Numbered from the stretch's first letter, positions 25,425-33,931 are shown. The stretch is DNA of 64,000 bases from Chryseobacterium sp. HSC-36S06 (GCF_024171485.1 NZ_JALJZX010000001.1:992001-1056000), one strand, 5' to 3'. Numbers and translations are program-made. Notes: generated by a model from the sequence alone, not told the origin.

Positions 25425-27254
25425 ATGAAGAAAATATTTGCTTTCGTTATGTTGGCAGGCCTTGGCAGCACAATGTCTGCCCAGTACATGATTATCGGAA
25501 AAGACAGCATTTCATTAGCCGATTTCAAAAAAGAATACCAATACGGTTTACAGAATACCGGTATTGAAAAAACCCTGAGTGCAACTGAGGATTTTATTCT
25601 TCTCCAGCAGTTTGCAGCCGATAAAAAAGCCGATACTGCAGCCTCGTTCCGTGAAAGAATGATGGAAAAAGAAGCCGATTTGCGCGAGCAGTATTTTTAC
25701 CCGAAGCAGGTTCTGGATCCGGTTTTGAATGACTACGTAAAAGATAATCAGACCGAAAAGCAGGTTCAGATTTTCATGGTTCCCAAGACCGAAGGCGATA
25801 CCAATAATTACCAGCAGATTTACAACGATGTGAAAGCAGGTAAAATAACGATGGATGACGCCATCACAAAATACACGAAAGGAGCCCCGAAACCGCTCTT
25901 CATTAAACCGGGAAGTGTTGACAGTGATTTGTATACCCAGCTGAAATCCTTACCCAATAATTCTTATACAAAACTGCAGGATTCACCCGGATATATTGCT
26001 TTTGCCAAAGTTCTCAATTCCAGACCAAGCCTTGGTTACATGATTTTCGGGACCATTTCTTTTCCTAAAGATGCGAATTCCGAAACCGTTAAAAATAAAA
26101 TTTACACCGATCTGAAAGCTGGCAAAAGTTTCCAGGAAGTAGCAAAACTGTATGGAGCGAATGAGCATGAAAAGGATAATGGTGGAGTAGTGATGGGTTC
26201 GCCGACATTGCCTGACGAAGTTTATGAACTTTTCAAAGGTAAAAAAGCGGGCTACTATTCGCCGGAACCTTTATTGTTCGGGGAGAATTATTTTGTTTTC
26301 AATATTTATAATGTGGAGCCTTATGTGATTACCGACAAAAACAGAGATTTTTTCCTGCGTGATATGAACGGTTCGCTTTATAATGAAAACCTGCAGGACA
26401 AAATGTTGGCTTACCTGAAATCTGACCCGACTTATAAAGAATTCCCCGCATTTCAGAATGTGAAAAAATCTTACCAGGCCTTTAATGCAGCCAAAGATGA
26501 TACTGTTCTTTATCAGTACAAAAAAGACAAAACAACAGTGGGCGACCTCAAGAAATTAATCGGAGACAAAAAAGCTGAAGCCGAGAAACTTACTCCGGCT
26601 TTATGGAGCGACGCACTTTCCGGGGTAAATACACAGGATTTAATGAGATTTTATTCCGCCGACTTTACCAACCAGAAAGATATTAAGAAATCGCTTAACG
26701 AATTTAAAAGAGGACTTTACTCCGATTATATTTTCTCCAAGTTTCTTAATGAAGAAGTTGACAAACACCCCGAATGGCTTACCGATCATTATAACAAAAA
26801 CAAATCGAAATACATGTGGGGAAACCGTGCCGATGGCCGTGTAGCAATCATTGCTGATGACAAACTCACCAAAGAAATCGAGAAAGACATTAAAAATCCT
26901 AAAAACTGGGAAACCCTGAAAGCAAAATATTACGGAAAACTGAACGATAAAAAACAGATTCTCGTAAACTTCGAAAAAGGTGAAATGTCTGAAGATGCCG
27001 ATGTTTTCACGAAATACAAAGTTCCTTTCAAAACCGGAGTTCACCAGACCAAAATGGAAGAAAGAACTTTGGTGATTGCAATCGATAAAATTTTACCGCC
27101 ATCTCAAATGACTCAGGCCGAAGCTGCCGAACTTTTGAAAGATGCCGTAAACGAAGAAAGACTCAAAGCCATCATCGCGGAGCAGAAAGCCAAAACCAAA
27201 ATCGTGATTCAGCCCGAATTCAGAAAGGATTTGGAAAAGAACTTTAAGAAATAA
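25425..27254 (+). CDS. Periplasmic peptidylprolyl isomerase (parvulin-type, long form)
   Basis: A 609-residue secreted protein (signal peptide MKKIFAFVMLAGLGSTMSAQ). The parvulin rotamase domain covers about 205-300 (SLGYMIFGTISFPKDANS, DNGGVVMGSPTLPDEVY), where GGVV... is the usual substrate-cleft strand. The flanking regions are helical, charged and less conserved, as in SurA-like chaperones. It probably helps outer-membrane proteins fold or stay soluble in the periplasm. It is followed by a second parvulin protein, 59 bases downstream. The active-site residues are weakly conserved, so chaperone function may dominate. Confidence 0.82.
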   Translation: MKKIFAFVMLAGLGSTMSAQYMIIGKDSISLADFKKEYQYGLQNTGIEKTLSATEDFILLQQFAADKKADTAASFRERMMEKEADLREQYFYPKQVLDPVLNDYVKDNQTEKQVQIFMVPKTEGDTNNYQQIYNDVKAGKITMDDAITKYTKGAPKPLFIKPGSVDSDLYTQLKSLPNNSYTKLQDSPGYIAFAKVLNSRPSLGYMIFGTISFPKDANSETVKNKIYTDLKAGKSFQEVAKLYGANEHEKDNGGVVMGSPTLPDEVYELFKGKKAGYYSPEPLLFGENYFVFNIYNVEPYVITDKNRDFFLRDMNGSLYNENLQDKMLAYLKSDPTYKEFPAFQNVKKSYQAFNAAKDDTVLYQYKKDKTTVGDLKKLIGDKKAEAEKLTPALWSDALSGVNTQDLMRFYSADFTNQKDIKKSLNEFKRGLYSDYIFSKFLNEEVDKHPEWLTDHYNKNKSKYMWGNRADGRVAIIADDKLTKEIEKDIKNPKNWETLKAKYYGKLNDKKQILVNFEKGEMSEDADVFTKYKVPFKTGVHQTKMEERTLVIAIDKILPPSQMTQAEAAELLKDAVNEERLKAIIAEQKAKTKIVIQPEFRKDLEKNFKK

Positions 27255-27313
27255 TTATAATAAAATATGCAGGTTATTTCGTTTAGAATGATAATTTTGC
27301 AGATCGTTAAAAA

Positions 27314-28687
27314 ATGGATATGAACAAGAACATAAAATTTGCACTCCTTTTTTCATTTATATTCGCCTTTTTGGGGGTTAAAATGAATGCACAGCTCAAG
27401 ACCGGAGATTTGGTCGATGGTATTGCAGTGGTGGTGGGAGATGAAATTATTTTGGAATCAGATATTGAGGAGCAGGCAAACTATGCCCAACAGCAGGGCG
27501 CCACGGTAGCCGACAAATGCGAATTTGTTGAAAGCATCATCAACAATAAACTTTTGATTTACGAAGCGAAAAGAGATACCCTGATCGAAAACCGTTCTGC
27601 GGCAATTAAAGAAAACGCAGCTCAGAAATACACCCAGATTCTTGGTCAGTTTCCAGACGAAAAAACAATGCTTTCTGCGTACAAGTTCCGTACATCATAC
27701 GAAATGAAGAACGCCATTGAAAAAATTGATGCGGATAATTATTACGGGCAGATGAAATTCGGCAGAATTACCGAAAAAGCCGACGTAACTCCAAACGAGG
27801 TTACAGATTTCTTTAATACTTACAAATATCAGCTTCCGGAAGTGAAGGACGAGGTAAGTCTCTCGCAGATTACCATGTATCCGAAACTTACAGATGCGCA
27901 CAAAGACGAAATCATTGCGCGCCTCAATAAGATCAAGCAGGATATTCTGGGCGGCGAATCTTTCGAAAGCCAGGCTAGGATTTATTCCGAAGATCCGGGA
28001 TCTGCTGCCAACGGAGGTTTGTACAAAAATGTTGCAAAAGGTAAAATGGTAAAACCATTCGAAGCCGCAGCACTCAACCTTCAGGAAGGCGAGCTTTCCG
28101 AACCTGTAGAATCTGAATTTGGCTATCACCTGATCCAGCTCGTGAAAAAGAGCGGGAAAATGTACGATGCCCGTCACATCCTTCTTAATGCAGAACCTAA
28201 TGCCGACGAAATTGCCTCGGCAAAAAAGGAACTCGACAGTATCCGGACTTTGATTCTCGACGGTAAACTTACTTTCAAAGAAGCAGCCTACCGTTTTTCA
28301 GATGATAAAAGAACAAAGTTCAACGCCGGAATCATCACTTCCGAAGACGGATCCGACAAAATGGAAAAACTCAATCTTCCGCCGACCATCTCTTACCAGA
28401 TTGCCGGTCATAACAAAGGCGATATTACCGATGTTTTCCAGGATACCATCGCTCAGGACAGAAAAGTGGTAACCATCATCAAAATCGACGACGTAATTGC
28501 GGCGCACCAACTCGATATCGCTACAGATTACGACAGAATCAAGCAGATGGCACTCAACAAAAAGAAAAACGAAATGGTAGAAAAATGGGTGAAAGAAAAA
28601 TTACCCAACGTATTTATCTCCATCAACAACCGTTACAAAGACTGCACTTTCAAAACCGACTGGCGCAAAAATACCGACGGTAAATAA
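27314..28687 (+). CDS. SurA-like periplasmic peptidylprolyl isomerase
   Basis: A 457-residue chaperone-isomerase with a signal peptide ending MNAQL near residue 26. The N-terminal SurA domain (LVDGIAVVVGDEIILESDIEEQANYAQQQG) is followed by a first parvulin domain at about 170-275 (EVSLSQITMYPKLTDAHKD, GFSD-like YSEDPGSAANGG) and a second at about 280-390 (DARHILLNAEP, FSDDKRTKFNAG). SurA guides outer-membrane beta-barrel precursors to the BAM complex. Start may be the ATG at 27314 or the one at 27320. A strong terminator follows. Confidence 0.9.
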   Translation: MDMNKNIKFALLFSFIFAFLGVKMNAQLKTGDLVDGIAVVVGDEIILESDIEEQANYAQQQGATVADKCEFVESIINNKLLIYEAKRDTLIENRSAAIKENAAQKYTQILGQFPDEKTMLSAYKFRTSYEMKNAIEKIDADNYYGQMKFGRITEKADVTPNEVTDFFNTYKYQLPEVKDEVSLSQITMYPKLTDAHKDEIIARLNKIKQDILGGESFESQARIYSEDPGSAANGGLYKNVAKGKMVKPFEAAALNLQEGELSEPVESEFGYHLIQLVKKSGKMYDARHILLNAEPNADEIASAKKELDSIRTLILDGKLTFKEAAYRFSDDKRTKFNAGIITSEDGSDKMEKLNLPPTISYQIAGHNKGDITDVFQDTIAQDRKVVTIIKIDDVIAAHQLDIATDYDRIKQMALNKKKNEMVEKWVKEKLPNVFISINNRYKDCTFKTDWRKNTDGK

Positions 28688-28695
28688 AACTTAAG

Positions 28696-28719
28696 CTCTG
28701 CATTTTTGCAGAGTTTTTT
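28696..28719 (+). terminator. Terminator of the isomerase genes
   Basis: Stem CTCTGCA (28696-28702) / TGCAGAG (28707-28713) with a four-T loop and a run of six T. Confidence 0.85.
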
Positions 28720-28734
28720 ATTTCAGGAGCAGCG

Positions 28735-28840
28735 GAGTTTTGCCTCTCCGAAATCTCTACCCGCTGTCCGCTATATCTTTTCCTCGGCTGGTACCACGCA
28801 GAAGAATACCGCTGCAAAAACAGGAATAAGTTTCCACCAT
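28735..28840. repeat. Degenerate GC-rich repeat-like sequence
   Basis: CTACCCGCTGTCCGCTATATCTTTT, in part, followed by CTCGGCTGGTACCACG and ATACCGCTGCAAAAAC, resembles the left flank and tail of the element at 6093-6240, where the wording is GTCGCTACGTCCGCTGCAATC. The palindrome is not intact here. I see no gene in 28720-29020, so this stretch holds only this remnant and the heptamer array. The assignment is by eye and weak. Confidence 0.35.
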
Positions 28841-28898
28841 TCAAATAAAAAATAAAAACACCTCTTACCTCTTACCTTACCCCCTTCCCTTTACTTTG

Positions 28899-28968
28899 TA
28901 CATAGTACATAGTACATAGTACATTCTACATTGTACATAGTACATAGTACATTCTACATAGTACAAAG
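28899..28968 (+). repeat. Heptamer tandem repeat (TACATAG-type, 10 units)
   Basis: Ten adjoining 7-bp units run from 28899 to 28968: TACATAG (three), TACATTC, TACATTG, TACATAG (two), TACATTC, TACATAG, TACAAAG. Most differences fall in the last two or three bases of the unit. A lone extra TACATCC follows at 28973. There is no spacer, so it is not CRISPR-like. It lies about 90 bases upstream of the nitronate monooxygenase start. Confidence 0.9.
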
Positions 28969-29059
28969 CAAGTACATCCCACATACTACTTGCATCTTTC
29001 ACAGCTCTTCCTTATTTTTACGCATGAGCAATTTTATCCATTTCGGAATCGCCGAAAAA

Positions 29060-30007
29060 ATGTACCACGAGGAGCAGAACAGAATCACAGAATTATTTCA
29101 AATCAAATATCCCGTCATTCAGGGCGGCATGATCTGGCATTCCGGCTGGCGTCTGGCCTCTGCGGTGTCCAATTCCGGCGGTTTGGGTCTCATCGGTTCC
29201 GCAAGTATGTATCCCGACATTCTGCGCGAAAATATCCGCAAATGCAAAGCCGCGACCGATAAACCTTTCGGGGTAAATATTGCCCTGCTTTACCCGAATC
29301 TCGATGAAATTATTCAGATTGTTCTCGAAGAAGGCGTGAAGATTGTTTTCACTTCCGCCGGAAATCCCAAAACCTACACCGAAACCTTGCAGAAAGAAGG
29401 AATTAAAGTTGCTCATGTCGTTTCCTCTACCAAATTTGCCATGAAGTGCGAAGATGCCGGTGTAGATGCTATTGTTGCCGAAGGTTTCGAAGCGGGCGGT
29501 CACAACGGAAGAGACGAAACCACCACGATGGTTCTCATCCCGAACGTAAAAAAGCATATTTCCAAACCCCTAATCGCAGCGGGTGGAATTGCGCTCGGTT
29601 CTCAAATGAAAGCCGCCATGATTCTGGGTGCCGACGGTGTTCAGATCGGTTCCCGCTTTGCCGCAACAGTAGAGGCAAGTTCTCACGAAAACTTTAAAAA
29701 TAAAGTCATTTCCCTTAACGAAGGAGATACCCAGCTCACTTTAAAAGAACTTGCACCGGTGCGTTTGGTGAAGAACAAATTCTTCTATGACCTCGAAAGA
29801 CTTTACGAAACCGGAAGAGATGCCGAAGCACTGAAAGAAACTTTGGGCCGTGCGCGCGCAAAACGCGGCATGTTCGAAGGTGATCTCGAAGAAGGCGAAC
29901 TCGAAATAGGGCAGGTGTCTGCACTGATCGAAGAAATCCTGCCTGTCGAAACTGTTTTCCAGAACTTGCTGAAAGAATTTAAACAGGCAGGTTTCACAGA
30001 CTTTTAG
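29060..30007 (+). CDS. Nitronate monooxygenase family protein (2-nitropropane dioxygenase-like)
   Basis: An FMN-dependent TIM-barrel protein of about 315 residues. The N-terminal FMN-binding strand and loop is RITELFQIKYPVIQGGMIW. Other family segments are SAVSNSGGLGLIGSASMYPD, AEGFEAGGHNGR, and the phosphate-binding PLIAAGGIALGSQMKAAMILGADGVQIGSRF. It oxidises nitronates or reduces quinones in relatives; the substrate here is unknown. The start is uncertain: ATG at 29060 gives the family N-terminus; an ATG at 29024 lies only four bases after a promoter-like TATTTTTA box, and an open frame extends to 28931 inside the heptamer repeat. Confidence 0.85.
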   Translation: MYHEEQNRITELFQIKYPVIQGGMIWHSGWRLASAVSNSGGLGLIGSASMYPDILRENIRKCKAATDKPFGVNIALLYPNLDEIIQIVLEEGVKIVFTSAGNPKTYTETLQKEGIKVAHVVSSTKFAMKCEDAGVDAIVAEGFEAGGHNGRDETTTMVLIPNVKKHISKPLIAAGGIALGSQMKAAMILGADGVQIGSRFAATVEASSHENFKNKVISLNEGDTQLTLKELAPVRLVKNKFFYDLERLYETGRDAEALKETLGRARAKRGMFEGDLEEGELEIGQVSALIEEILPVETVFQNLLKEFKQAGFTDF

Positions 30008-30010
30008 GCA

Positions 30011-31690
30011 TTAGCTCAATCCTGTAATAACACCGTTTTTATCGATCGACATTCCTTCGGCTGCCGGAATTCCCGGTAAGCCCGGCATTCTCATCATATC
30101 ACCCAGAATCGGAATAATAAATCCAGCCCCCGCCGCAAATTCGAATTCCCTTACCGTGATTTTAAAGTTGGTAGGGCGGCCGATTTTAGTTTCATCGTCC
30201 GTTAAGGATTTCTGCGTTTTCGCCATACAGATGGGCAGTTTGTCCAGACCCAAATCATAAATCGTTTTCAGCTGGTTTTTTGCTTTCTGCGAATAAACGA
30301 CATTGTCGGCGCCGTACACTTCGCGCGCAACGGTTTCTATTTTATGTTCCACGCTTTCCTCTACTTTATACAGGGGTTGGAAATCGTTTCCACATTCGAA
30401 AGCGCATCGTGCCACTTCGGTGGCCAGTTCTGTCATTCCGTTTCCGCCGTGTACAAATTCATCGGCGATAATGGCTTTTACGCCTAATTTTTCGCATTCA
30501 TCTTTGACAAACTGTATTTCCTCCTCGGCATCATTCGCGAAATGGTTGATGGCTACAATCGGTCTTAATCCGAATTTAAAGGCATTTTCAATATGCTTTT
30601 TCAGGTTGTCGATTCCGTTCTTCACGAACTGAAGATTGGGTTTGTCGAATTCACCTTTTTTCGTTGCGCCGCCATGATAACGGAGCGCGCGGATGGTCGC
30701 CACAAGAACAAAAGCATCAGGCTTCAGTTTCCCGTAATGACATTTGATATGGAAGAATTTCTCCGCACCCAGATCCGCCCCGAAACCTGCTTCGGTTACC
30801 ACAAAGTCAGCCAGCGAAAGTCCGGTTTTGGTCGCAATAATCGTATTGGTTCCCTGCGCGATATTCGCAAACGGGCCGCCATGAAGAATCGCCGGATTGC
30901 CTTCCAGAGTCTGTACCAAATTGGGTTTTATGGCATCTCTCAGCAAAATCGCCATCGCGCCTTCTGCTTTCAGATCACGGGCGTAAATAGGTTTTTTATC
31001 GAAGGTATATCCCACGAAAATATTGCCCAGTCTTTCTCTCAAATCCTCGAAATCTTTAGAAAGACACAGGATCGCCATCACTTCAGAAGCAGGCGTAATG
31101 TTGAAACCTTCTTCCCGCGCAATGCCGTTGTTGGCTCCGCCCAGACCGATCACGATCTGTCTCAGGCTTCGGTCGTTCATATCCATCACGCGTTTCCAGG
31201 TGATGGTTCTCGGATCGATGTTCAGATTGTATTTTTTGTTTTGTAAATTGTTGTCGATAAGTGCAGAGAGCAGGTTGTTGGCTTTCTCGATCGCCGCGAA
31301 ATCTCCTGTGAAATGTAAATTAATATCCACCATCGGGATCACCTGTGCATATCCGCCGCCCGCAGCTCCGCCTTTAATCCCGAAAACAGGCCCCAAACTG
31401 GGTTCGCGCAACACTGCGATGGTTTTCTTCCCGATTTTATTCAGGCCGTCACACAGGCCTACCGAAACAGTCGTTTTTCCTTCGCCCGCCGGAGTAGGGT
31501 TGATGGCCGTGACTAAAATAAGCTTCGCTTTCTTTATTTTCTCTTCGTCGATGTACGATAACGGGATTTTCGCTTTGTATTTTCCGTAATATTCCAGATC
31601 ATCATGGTCGATGCCAATTTTGTCTGCGATATGTTTAATGTGCTGAATCTGCGCCGAGGTTGCGATTTCTAAGTCAGTTGGGAAATTCAT
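30011..31690 (-). CDS. fhs: Formate-tetrahydrofolate ligase
   Basis: A 559-residue enzyme making 10-formyl-tetrahydrofolate from formate, ATP and THF. The P-loop NPTPAGEGKTT is near 64-74. Other signatures: REPSLGPVFGIKGGAAGGGYAQ, the long INLHFTGDFAAI stretch, and the C-terminal FVHGGNGMTELA. Length and motifs are normal. It is convergent with the nitronate monooxygenase gene (stops four bases apart) and has a -7 box at 31711-31718. Confidence 0.96.
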   Translation of the reverse strand: MNFPTDLEIATSAQIQHIKHIADKIGIDHDDLEYYGKYKAKIPLSYIDEEKIKKAKLILVTAINPTPAGEGKTTVSVGLCDGLNKIGKKTIAVLREPSLGPVFGIKGGAAGGGYAQVIPMVDINLHFTGDFAAIEKANNLLSALIDNNLQNKKYNLNIDPRTITWKRVMDMNDRSLRQIVIGLGGANNGIAREEGFNITPASEVMAILCLSKDFEDLRERLGNIFVGYTFDKKPIYARDLKAEGAMAILLRDAIKPNLVQTLEGNPAILHGGPFANIAQGTNTIIATKTGLSLADFVVTEAGFGADLGAEKFFHIKCHYGKLKPDAFVLVATIRALRYHGGATKKGEFDKPNLQFVKNGIDNLKKHIENAFKFGLRPIVAINHFANDAEEEIQFVKDECEKLGVKAIIADEFVHGGNGMTELATEVARCAFECGNDFQPLYKVEESVEHKIETVAREVYGADNVVYSQKAKNQLKTIYDLGLDKLPICMAKTQKSLTDDETKIGRPTNFKITVREFEFAAGAGFIIPILGDMMRMPGLPGIPAAEGMSIDKNGVITGLS

Positions 31691-31710
31691 TTTTACTTAA
31701 TTTAGGTACT

Positions 31711-31718
31711 CAAAATTA
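31711..31718 (-). promoter_or_regulatory. -7 element upstream of fhs
   Basis: TAATTTTG on the minus strand, an exact TAnnTTTG box, 21 bases before the fhs ATG. No clear -33 element. Confidence 0.45.
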
Positions 31719-31808
31719 ATCATAAGAATCTCTTCTGCTTCATTTTCCCTAATGCGATTCGTCAGTTTTCAGGTTTTTTTTCGCTCATCCGTTTTGGGAA
31801 ATAAAGAC

Positions 31809-31843
31809 AAAAAAAATCCAACTTCATTTTTGTAAGTTGGATT
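31809..31843 (-). terminator. Terminator of the 43-residue membrane protein gene
   Basis: A 10-bp stem AATCCAACTT (31815-31824) / AAGTTGGATT (31834-31843), read on the minus strand into a run of eight T (A run at 31809-31816). Confidence 0.85.
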
Positions 31844-31851
31844 GTTGGTTT

Positions 31852-31983
31852 CTAAGCCGTACCGCTTGTCATTGCTTTTGCCTGTTTTTTTCTGGCCTGT
31901 TTCTCTTCGTATTTTTTTACGACGTAACCTATTGCTAATGGCGCGACCCACATCAGGAGTCTTCTTAAAAGTGTTGGATTCAT
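31852..31983 (-). CDS. 43-residue membrane-anchored basic protein
   Basis: A short gene reading MNPTLLRRLLMWVAPLAIGY, then a charged tail of Lys, Arg, Glu and Gln (VVKKYEEKQARKKQAKAM...). One hydrophobic helix covers about 9-22. ATG at 31983, stop at 31852-31854. The dedicated terminator just beyond the stop and the coherent hydrophobic-then-basic layout support a real gene. A frame of similar length overlapping it on the same strand (31769-31951) lacks these properties. It precedes the fhs region and follows HopJ by 54 bases. Function unknown. Confidence 0.65.
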   Translation of the reverse strand: MNPTLLRRLLMWVAPLAIGYVVKKYEEKQARKKQAKAMTSGTA

Positions 31984-32037
31984 AATATTTATTTTTACGG
32001 ATCAGGTTTCAAGAATTAAGCCAAACATGCCCTGGGT

Positions 32038-32373
32038 TTACTTCTTCTCCGCCAGCGCCTCGCCCTCAAAAGAAATCCCGTCCCACCCGAATTGCTGGAA
32101 GTTGCGGATGTTCTGGTGGTCGCTGCCCTCAGGATTTTCAAGCACATCCGTTCTGTAGAAATCGCCGAACAGCGCCAGCGTTTCCTCTTCGTTAAGCCCC
32201 TTCAGCTTTGCAAAACTGAAAACCTTACACGAGCCGTTATTTTCCCCCGCTTCATTCACCGCAGATCCGTTCCTGAATTTCGTCGGCACGAAATCGTAAT
32301 GTTCATCAATATAGGTAATGACTTCTTTAAAGTTGATGGTTTCCGGGGAGGTTTTGAGTTGGTCTAAGATCAT
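32038..32373 (-). CDS. HopJ family protein
   Basis: A 111-residue protein with the HopJ layout: NFKEVITYIDEHYDFVPTKFRNG near the N-terminus and the NGSCKVFSFAKLKGLNEEETLALFGDFYR centre, ending HQNIRNFQQFGWDGISFEG. The family name comes from a type III effector of Pseudomonas, but it is widespread in bacteria without type III secretion, so no virulence function should be read into it. The biochemical function is unknown. No secretion genes are nearby. Confidence 0.88.
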   Translation of the reverse strand: MILDQLKTSPETINFKEVITYIDEHYDFVPTKFRNGSAVNEAGENNGSCKVFSFAKLKGLNEEETLALFGDFYRTDVLENPEGSDHQNIRNFQQFGWDGISFEGEALAEKK

Positions 32374-32469
32374 TTTATTTTTTTAAAGTTGGAAAGGTCT
32401 AAATTATTTAGTGATTTTCCAAAATACGTGTAATAAATTTGTTTCTGAAAACTATTTAGTAAAGTTGCT

Positions 32470-32477
32470 TATATTTG
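32470..32477 (+). promoter_or_regulatory. -7 element before the Mrr-like gene
   Basis: TATATTTG, an exact TAnnTTTG box, 74 bases before the ATG at 32552. It implies a leader of about 70 bases. No -33 match at normal spacing. Confidence 0.4.
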
Positions 32478-32551
32478 ATTGGTAACTAAGATCCATTATT
32501 GAGGCAAATGCAACATAAAGCATTATGCATAATTTCAGAAACTATTAGAAG

Positions 32552-33436
32552 ATGATAGAAATACCAAAGTTCCACGAAACGTTCATGCCAATACTAAAAG
32601 TTCTCGAAAATGGACAAACACTGAATACGCGTGAACTATATCAACTGGTAATTGAGAAGTTTTATTCCGAATTATCTAAAGATCAATTAGAGCAAAAGAC
32701 GAAGAGCGGCGACACATTAATTATTAACCGAATTGCCTGGGGTAAATCTTATCTCAAAAAAGGTGGTTTTATAGAATTTCCGAAGCGCGGAATGGTTCGT
32801 ATTACTGAAAAAGGCTTGGCTAATATTAATAAATCACTCTCATTGCGTGATGTTGAGAACTCAAGTGGTTTTTTCGAATTCTACAATGAAGAAAACAATA
32901 ATTTAGCCGGTACTCCAAAAATGATTGTTAACTCATCACCACAGGATTTAATTGATGAAGGATTTGATCAAATTGAAAAACAAGTCAAGGATGAATTACT
33001 TGATAAATTGAAATTAATTGATCCTTTTTATTTTGAAAAAGTAATTCTTATTCTTTTAAAAAAGATGGGATATGGGGATTTCATTGAAACGTCTAAAACA
33101 GGTGATGGCGGAATTGACGGAATAATAAATGAAGACAAATTAGGATTAGATAAGATTTATATTCAAGCCAAGCGGTATGGTGAAAATAAAGTTAGAGAAA
33201 AAGATATTCGAAATTTTATTGGGGCTATGAGTGGAGATACTCAAAAAGGTGTTTTTGTAACTACTTCGTCTTTTGACAGTGGTGCAATAAAAAAGGCTAG
33301 TGATGCTCATCACACCATAATTCTAATCGATGGAATAAAACTGGTGGACCTCATGCATCAATATAATGTTGGTTTACAAATAAAAGCAACTTATGAAGTT
33401 AAGGAGCTTGATATGGATTTCTTTGAGGAGGGTTAA
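32552..33436 (+). CDS. Mrr-like restriction endonuclease
   Basis: A 294-residue two-domain nuclease. The N-terminal Mrr winged-helix region (about 1-95) includes ELYQLVIEKFYSELSK and IAWGKSYLKKGGFIEFPKRGMVRITEKG. The C-terminal PD-(D/E)xK domain (about 155-285) carries PFYFEKVILILLKKMGYGD, then SKTGDGGIDGIIN with the active-site Asp, and IYIQAKRY with the Q-x-K. Mrr proteins cut modified (methylated) DNA. All catalytic residues are present. The HNH gene lies 17 bases downstream. Base composition is AT-richer than the neighbours, consistent with transfer. Confidence 0.9.
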   Translation: MIEIPKFHETFMPILKVLENGQTLNTRELYQLVIEKFYSELSKDQLEQKTKSGDTLIINRIAWGKSYLKKGGFIEFPKRGMVRITEKGLANINKSLSLRDVENSSGFFEFYNEENNNLAGTPKMIVNSSPQDLIDEGFDQIEKQVKDELLDKLKLIDPFYFEKVILILLKKMGYGDFIETSKTGDGGIDGIINEDKLGLDKIYIQAKRYGENKVREKDIRNFIGAMSGDTQKGVFVTTSSFDSGAIKKASDAHHTIILIDGIKLVDLMHQYNVGLQIKATYEVKELDMDFFEEG

Positions 33437-33453
33437 TAAAAACTTGGCGACTT

Positions 33454-33774
33454 ATGGGAAATAGATGGGGAATTCCAACAGAAGTTGAAAGGTATGTTTT
33501 AGAACGGGATTCTACGTGTGTCTATTGCGGAATAGAATTCTCCATTGACACACGTAAGACAAAAGCTTCTTGGGAACATATTGTCAATGATATTCGCATA
33601 AATGGAATTGATAATATTGCCCTCTGTTGTATGTCATGCAACGCTAGTAAAGGAGCGAAACTTTTATCAATATGGTTAGAAGGAGATTATTGTAAGAAGA
33701 AAAACATTACTTCAGAAACCGTTGCAAAAGTTGTTAAAGAAGCTCTTGTTAATCCACCAAAACTAATCAAATAA
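33454..33774 (+). CDS. HNH endonuclease
   Basis: A 106-residue HNH nuclease. The motif order is CVYCG (zinc), WEHIVND with the catalytic His, INGIDNIALCCMSCNASKG with the second Cys pair, Asn and Lys. The C-terminal helix ends in KEALVNPPKLIK. Such compact HNH proteins appear in restriction systems or as homing nucleases. Its tight downstream spacing to the Mrr-like gene suggests one operon. No methyltransferase is present in the pair. Confidence 0.88.
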   Translation: MGNRWGIPTEVERYVLERDSTCVYCGIEFSIDTRKTKASWEHIVNDIRINGIDNIALCCMSCNASKGAKLLSIWLEGDYCKKKNITSETVAKVVKEALVNPPKLIK

Positions 33775-33881
33775 AATCCTCGCACTCAAAAGTCTCCCAG
33801 CCTCAAACGCTGGAAAAACTCGGCATTATCGTAAAAAAGGAAAACAGTTTCTAATAATACATTATATCGATATTATAAAAC

Positions 33882-33910
33882 AAAAAAAACCACCGATCTC
33901 TCGGTGGTTT
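33882..33910. terminator. Bidirectional terminator between the HNH gene and pnp
   Basis: A 10-bp perfect stem (AAACCACCGA at 33887-33896, TCGGTGGTTT at 33901-33910) with TCTC loop. The A run at 33882-33889 becomes a T run for pnp on the minus strand. Confidence 0.85.
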
Positions 33911-33931
33911 CATTATTATTCATCTGTTAGA

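Noticed and set aside
28650-28844. 64-residue minus-strand frame downstream of the isomerase gene
   Set aside because: It crosses the terminator and repeat-like DNA and has no family features.
28899-28968. CRISPR array
   Set aside because: Units are only 7 bp, contiguous and without spacers; no cas gene is present.
29746-29997. Minus-strand frames inside the nitronate monooxygenase gene
   Set aside because: They are Arg/Ser-rich mirror frames of a well-supported gene.
31769-31951. 60-residue minus-strand frame overlapping the 43-residue protein
   Set aside because: It runs through the terminator hairpin, has no hydrophobic or family pattern, and lies out of frame with the better candidate.
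32038-32373. HopJ as evidence of type III secretion
   Set aside because: The family is widespread in bacteria without such systems and no secretion gene is near.
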